From NCBI GenBank assembly GCA_964384625.1, contig CAYLNH010000146.1:1-17269 (forward strand): DNA of 17,269 nucleotides. Direction: 5' to 3'. Source of the DNA: CAYLNH01 sp964384625 (GTDB taxonomy: Bacteria > Verrucomicrobiota > Lentisphaeria > JABSQK01). Under the pieces are notes generated by a model. It ran no database searches. It was not told the DNA's origin and worked only from the letters and a program-made list of their open reading frames with translations. The stretch's first letter is position 1. Each line of letters starts with the position of its first letter. Below, one piece after another: positions 15,789 to 17,269 of the stretch. A program made the position numbers and the translations under genes.

Positions 15789-15817
15789 TTGACAATCCCG
15801 GCGGGCTTTGGTATTGT
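15789..15817 (+). promoter_or_regulatory. near-consensus sigma70 promoter
   Basis: TTGACA (15789-15794), a 17-base spacer and TATTGT (15812-15817) make the best promoter in the window. Transcription would start near 15824, about 48 nt before the ATG at 15872. It is clearly placed to drive the last gene independently of the upstream cluster. Confidence 0.78.
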
Positions 15818-15871
15818 ATATCCCACTGTCGCATCAGATGTTGGGATACGGAACAACGGAACGATGGTTGG

Positions 15872-17269
15872 ATGAGAACGAACGCCGCTCGAGTTGTGTG
15901 GACTCTGCTGATCTGCTGGCTTGGATCCCGGCTGTATGCGGACGCGCCGTCGGATGAGATGATCGCCAGGTACGCGGCGATTGTGGGGACCAATCGGCTG
16001 GCACGGGATCTTGACGACAAGAAGGGTCATGCCCTGATCGAACTCGCCGGCTTCCTGACGCCCGCAAACAAGACGGTGATCCTGACCAAGGCCATGTTGA
16101 AGCGCAATATGAAGCCGGATCCGATCACGACGAAGATGACCGAAGCAAAGCTGGTCAAGGGGATCTGCCGGCGGGCCGAAGACCTGCTGAACGAAGTCTA
16201 TCCTACCAACGCTGAAGCGGGCCGGGTCGCACTCGCCTATCTGCGGGTGGCCGACCTGTTCGATCCGAAATGCCATGATACGATTCTCGGCCTGATGCTG
16301 CTGCGGGCCGACGGTCTGGACCAGAAACCGGAGGAACTCTGGCAGGCCGGGGTGAAGCTCAAAGCGGCGGTCCGGAAAGGCCGCCGCAAACTCCCGCGGC
16401 CGGAGCTGAAGGCGACCAGGACGGATCTGAAACTCGCCCGGTTTGCGGCGCAATTGGGCACCCTCCGGCTGGCTGAAAACAGTAACGACGTCGTCGGCAT
16501 CGCCCTCGTTCGGCTCGGCGCCTGGGTCGACCCGCAGAACCGCGATGCCCTGCTCGCCCTCGGGTTGCTCGAGCGCAACCTCAAACCGGTTGCCCGAGAG
16601 TGCCCGGTCTCCGAAGCAAAACTGACGGAGGTCCTGATCCGGCGCGGCACCCAACTGGCCGACGCCAGGTATGCCAAGGACGACGATGCCGTCAGGATGG
16701 CGAAGGTCTACCTCTACGTCGCCGAGAAATTGAGCCCACGCAACAAAGACGTGATCCTGCAGCTCGCCCTGCTGGAGAAACGCGGCCACAAGGAGGGGCT
16801 CGATGCCCTGCTCAACACCCGGCGCATCCCGGTGGCGGCAACCGCCGAGCCGGAGCCCGACAACGTCGCGCAGGTCGATCCCGACGCGGCTGACCCCGAG
16901 GACGCGAAGCCGGCCGATCCGCGCCGGGCGAAACTGCGAAAGGATCTTGAGCTGTTGCTGGAAGCCGATATGCGAAAGCTTGACACCGAAAAAGGCGAAT
17001 GGGAAGACAGCTCTCCCCGTCGACGCCATGCGCACATTATCGAGGGATCTGATCCTCCAAAGCTGCATCATCAGGGCGGCGTTGCCTTTGATAATAGTCG
17101 CGGGAATCAGGAAAACGCCAAGATCACGTCGTTAAAGGGCAAGATGTCCCCCGATGTGTTTGAGGACGATTTCACCATTACCATCGCTTTTTCTGTTCGT
17201 GCTTGGGCCTACCGGAAAAATCTATGGCCACAATATTCAGTTGGCATGTTGATTGGCAAGCCTTTATGG
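15872..17269 (+). CDS. exported repeat protein with LamG-like domain, 3' end missing
   Basis: An open frame of 466 codons that runs off the window, so the product is C-terminally incomplete. A signal peptide (about 1-23, LYA-DAP) is followed by a helical TPR-like region with a clear internal duplication of about 95 residues. The unit at 53-148, containing LKRNMKP then TEAKLVKGICRRAEDLL, matches 209-305, containing LERNLKP then SEAKLTEVLIRRGTQLA. Both end in LxxAxxxxP-type helices. An acidic Pro/Asp-rich linker (about 323-350) leads to VAFDNSRG...AKITSL and DDFTITIAFSVRAW, which resemble the first strands of a LamG/concanavalin-like carbohydrate- or protein-binding domain. The start follows a near-consensus promoter, but the ribosome site is weak, and an ATG at 15864 ends after three codons in an ATGA overlap. 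The last 200 bases are less GC-rich than the rest. Confidence 0.8.
   Translation, partial: MRTNAARVVWTLLICWLGSRLYADAPSDEMIARYAAIVGTNRLARDLDDKKGHALIELAGFLTPANKTVILTKAMLKRNMKPDPITTKMTEAKLVKGICRRAEDLLNEVYPTNAEAGRVALAYLRVADLFDPKCHDTILGLMLLRADGLDQKPEELWQAGVKLKAAVRKGRRKLPRPELKATRTDLKLARFAAQLGTLRLAENSNDVVGIALVRLGAWVDPQNRDALLALGLLERNLKPVARECPVSEAKLTEVLIRRGTQLADARYAKDDDAVRMAKVYLYVAEKLSPRNKDVILQLALLEKRGHKEGLDALLNTRRIPVAATAEPEPDNVAQVDPDAADPEDAKPADPRRAKLRKDLELLLEADMRKLDTEKGEWEDSSPRRRHAHIIEGSDPPKLHHQGGVAFDNSRGNQENAKITSLKGKMSPDVFEDDFTITIAFSVRAWAYRKNLWPQYSVGMLIGKPLW

Noticed and set aside
15608..17071. 487-codon minus-strand open frame
   Set aside because: It is antisense to the last gene, which has a near-consensus promoter, a signal peptide and an internal duplication.

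Overview
The window is GC-rich, densely coded DNA with canonical sigma70-type promoters and strong Shine-Dalgarno sites. The ilvC is the roughly 350-residue class I type familiar from Bacteroidetes and PVC bacteria. It sits among many exported proteins: two lipoproteins, HEAT/TPR solenoids, NGN propeller blades, a LamG-like start, a C39-like peptidase and a Gfo/Idh/MocA plus AraC pair. This mix suggests a member of the PVC superphylum (Lentisphaerota, Kiritimatiellota or Planctomycetota). The placement is an inference from gene content, not from a marker gene.

Layout. Positions 1-300 hold a perfect 30-bp palindrome, copy 1 of a repeated RNA-like element and the ilvC leader. ilvC (301-1401) ends in a strong intrinsic terminator. 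A promoter at 1598-1627 serves a DUF2279/YfiM-like envelope protein (1678-2670). Next come two lipoprotein genes overlapping by ATGA: an alpha-solenoid lipoprotein (2887-4731) and a Gly-X-Y / Gly-Gly-X lipoprotein (4728-6500). An AraC-type regulator on the minus strand (6632-7573) is divergent from a Gfo/Idh/MocA oxidoreductase (7896-8939). A B12-binding radical SAM gene lies on the minus strand (9196-10605). Three plus-strand genes follow with gaps of about 105 bp: a membrane-anchored protein (10801-12015), an exported HEAT plus six-blade propeller protein (12121-13752) and an exported papain-fold peptidase with its catalytic residues intact (13857-15140).

The 731-bp gap 15141-15871 is the main non-coding region. 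It carries copy 2 of the RNA-like element, a MITE-like modular hairpin element with compensatory base changes, another hairpin and a near-consensus promoter. That promoter drives an exported protein with an internal duplication and the start of a LamG-like domain, which runs off the right edge (15872 to 17269).

How the genes may work together. Two groups look functional. The lipoprotein pair is translationally coupled and probably acts together at the outer membrane or cell surface. The 10801-15140 set (membrane anchor, repeat scaffold, peptidase) could be an envelope proteolysis or quality-control module, but this rests only on gene order and exported topology. The strongest candidates for something undescribed are the collinear 112-nt element found twice in the same orientation 15 kb apart, and the Gly-Gly-X/Gly-X-Y lipoprotein with its coupled solenoid partner.
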